Assembly (NCBI RefSeq): GCF_016552165.1
Contig: NZ_JACVDA010000006.1
Span: forward strand, 22,942 to 86,941
Length of the DNA: 64,000 nucleotides
DNA from: Parvimonas parva
Lineage (GTDB): Bacteria > Bacillota > Clostridia > Tissierellales > Peptoniphilaceae
Direction: 5' to 3'
The notes below the pieces were generated by a model. That model was given only the letters and a program-made list of their open reading frames with translations. It searched no databases and had not been told where the DNA came from. Shown here piece after piece: positions 63,455 to 64,000 of this stretch; positions within the stretch are counted from its first letter, which is position 1; every line of letters begins with the position of its first letter. A program made the translations under genes and the position numbers.

Positions 63455-63617
63455 GCAATTTAAAAAATTTTTCTAAATCATCAATTTACATCGTTTATTT
63501 GAACATATTTCCATTTTGATAAATTTAAATAGGTAAATATGATGAAATAAATATTCTTTTACACAAGAATTGTAAATTCATATTTATTTTAACATAAATT
63601 TTTTTGAAAATCAAATT

Positions 63618-63776
63618 TTAATTTTCTTTTTTGAATAAAAACTTCATATATCCTACAAAAACAAATAAAACAATTAAAACTGCAATAATTTCTTGAACAT
63701 TTACAAGTAACTTTAAAACTGTATTTACAAAAGAAAAATTAAAAAGCAATACTATATTTCCTAATGTAACAATCAA
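63618..63776 (-). pseudogene. Fragment of a small membrane protein gene
   Basis: A frame of about 52 codons (from a TTG) encodes two hydrophobic segments (LIVTLGNIVLLFNF and EIIAVLIVLFVFVGYMKFLFKK) and stops at TAA. There is no ATG or ribosome site and an in-frame stop lies just upstream, so the 5' part may have been lost. Confidence 0.35.
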
Positions 63777-63780
63777 ACAA

Positions 63781-63849
63781 AGTATTAAAGATTACATATA
63801 TAATACAGATTATGTATTAGAAAAAGTTTTAGAAGAAATTAGCAAATAA
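63781..63849 (+). pseudogene. C-terminal fragment of an unidentified gene
   Basis: The plus frame reads KDYIYNTDYVLEKVLEEISK then TAA, which looks like a protein C-terminus, and is followed by two hairpins and a T-run. No start or upstream coding part is in this orientation; its left neighbour is the minus-strand fragment. The parent family is unknown. Confidence 0.35.
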
Positions 63850-63868
63850 ATTATATACTAACAAAAAA

Positions 63869-63934
63869 AGAAATATGCCGAACATATTTCTCAGAGTGCA
63901 GACAAAGCATTAGTTTTGTCTGTGCTTTTTTTAT
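63869..63934 (+). terminator. Two hairpins, the second a terminator
   Basis: AGAAATATG/CATATTTCT (63869-63891), then GCAGACAAA with TTTGTCTG-TGC (63898-63925) followed by a T-run. They belong with the plus-strand C-terminal fragment. The sequence to base 64000 shows no gene. Confidence 0.65.
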
Positions 63935-64000
63935 GTATTTTTGTTTTTAGTTAAAAATTACTTTAGAATTTATTAAAATCTTAAATTTTATATAAATTTC

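Overview
The window is strongly AT-rich DNA from a low-GC Gram-positive anaerobe. The signs are AGGAGG-type ribosome binding sites, a T-box leader on glyS, Firmicute-type L21 and L20 leaders, an L27 with a cleavable N-terminus next to its Prp protease, WhiA, KtrAB, a single-chain glycyl-tRNA synthetase and UGA-encoded selenoproteins including a glycine/sarcosine/betaine reductase subunit. Together these suggest a Peptoniphilaceae-type coccus, with Parvimonas a plausible genus. That placement is inference; no rRNA gene is present. Almost everything is chromosomal core or near-core. I see no IS element, prophage, plasmid gene or CRISPR array.

Layout. 0-2 kb: 3' end of a peptide-binding protein gene, then asparaginase. 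2-6.6 kb (minus): grdX, a pyruvoyl-type component B proprotein, a selenoprotein component B subunit and an NSS-family sodium symporter; together an amino-acid/betaine reductive-deamination module without its shared A and C components. 6.9-12.1 kb: small membrane proteins, a GntR regulator, an unrecognised 405-residue protein, ApbE, an APH-fold protein lacking catalytic residues, and an orphan MazF. 12.5-20.6 kb: Dps and a cell-wall block (OatA-like acyltransferase; minus-strand racemase, ATP-grasp ligase, asparagine synthetase and atypical MurE-like ligase) that reads as a D-Asp/D-Asn cross-bridge pathway. 20.6-21.0 kb: tRNA-Cys, tRNA-Gly and tRNA-Phe followed by a hairpin-rich element ending in a partial tRNA-Phe copy. 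21.4-34.5 kb: guaB, a ribF-galE-MATE-ywlG operon, Mrp, a heterodimeric ABC exporter, an Ntn hydrolase, a DUF4230 protein, and Nudix-whiA. 34.6-45 kb: ychF, a FecCD-type uptake operon carrying a methyltransferase, a VanY-like peptidase, rpmF, ackA, der-plsY, and rplU-prp-rpmA. 45-52 kb: class A PBP and the glmM-degV-mnmA operon. 51.7-54.2 kb: an MFS transporter and an ArsM-type methyltransferase whose reading frame is complete only if an internal UGA is read as selenocysteine, divergent from a DUF1858 CxxC protein. 54.3-63.3 kb: peptidase, thioredoxin-fold protein, T-box-controlled glyS, YitT protein, unknown protein, two tandem 66-bp repeats, RNA methyltransferase, KtrAB, and infC-rpmI-rplT with an L20-type leader and an AUU start. 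The last 400 bases hold gene remnants.

The most interesting items are the selenocysteine-containing ArsM with its MFS partner, the stand-alone component B/NSS module, the cross-bridge operon, the APH-fold protein with a broken active site beside MazF, and the small hairpin repeats. The two UGA codons are each followed by a perfect stem with a 3-nt loop at nearly the same distance (12 and 13 nt), which supports both as selenocysteine sites. The machinery genes selA, selB, selC and selD are not in this window and must lie elsewhere if this reading is right.
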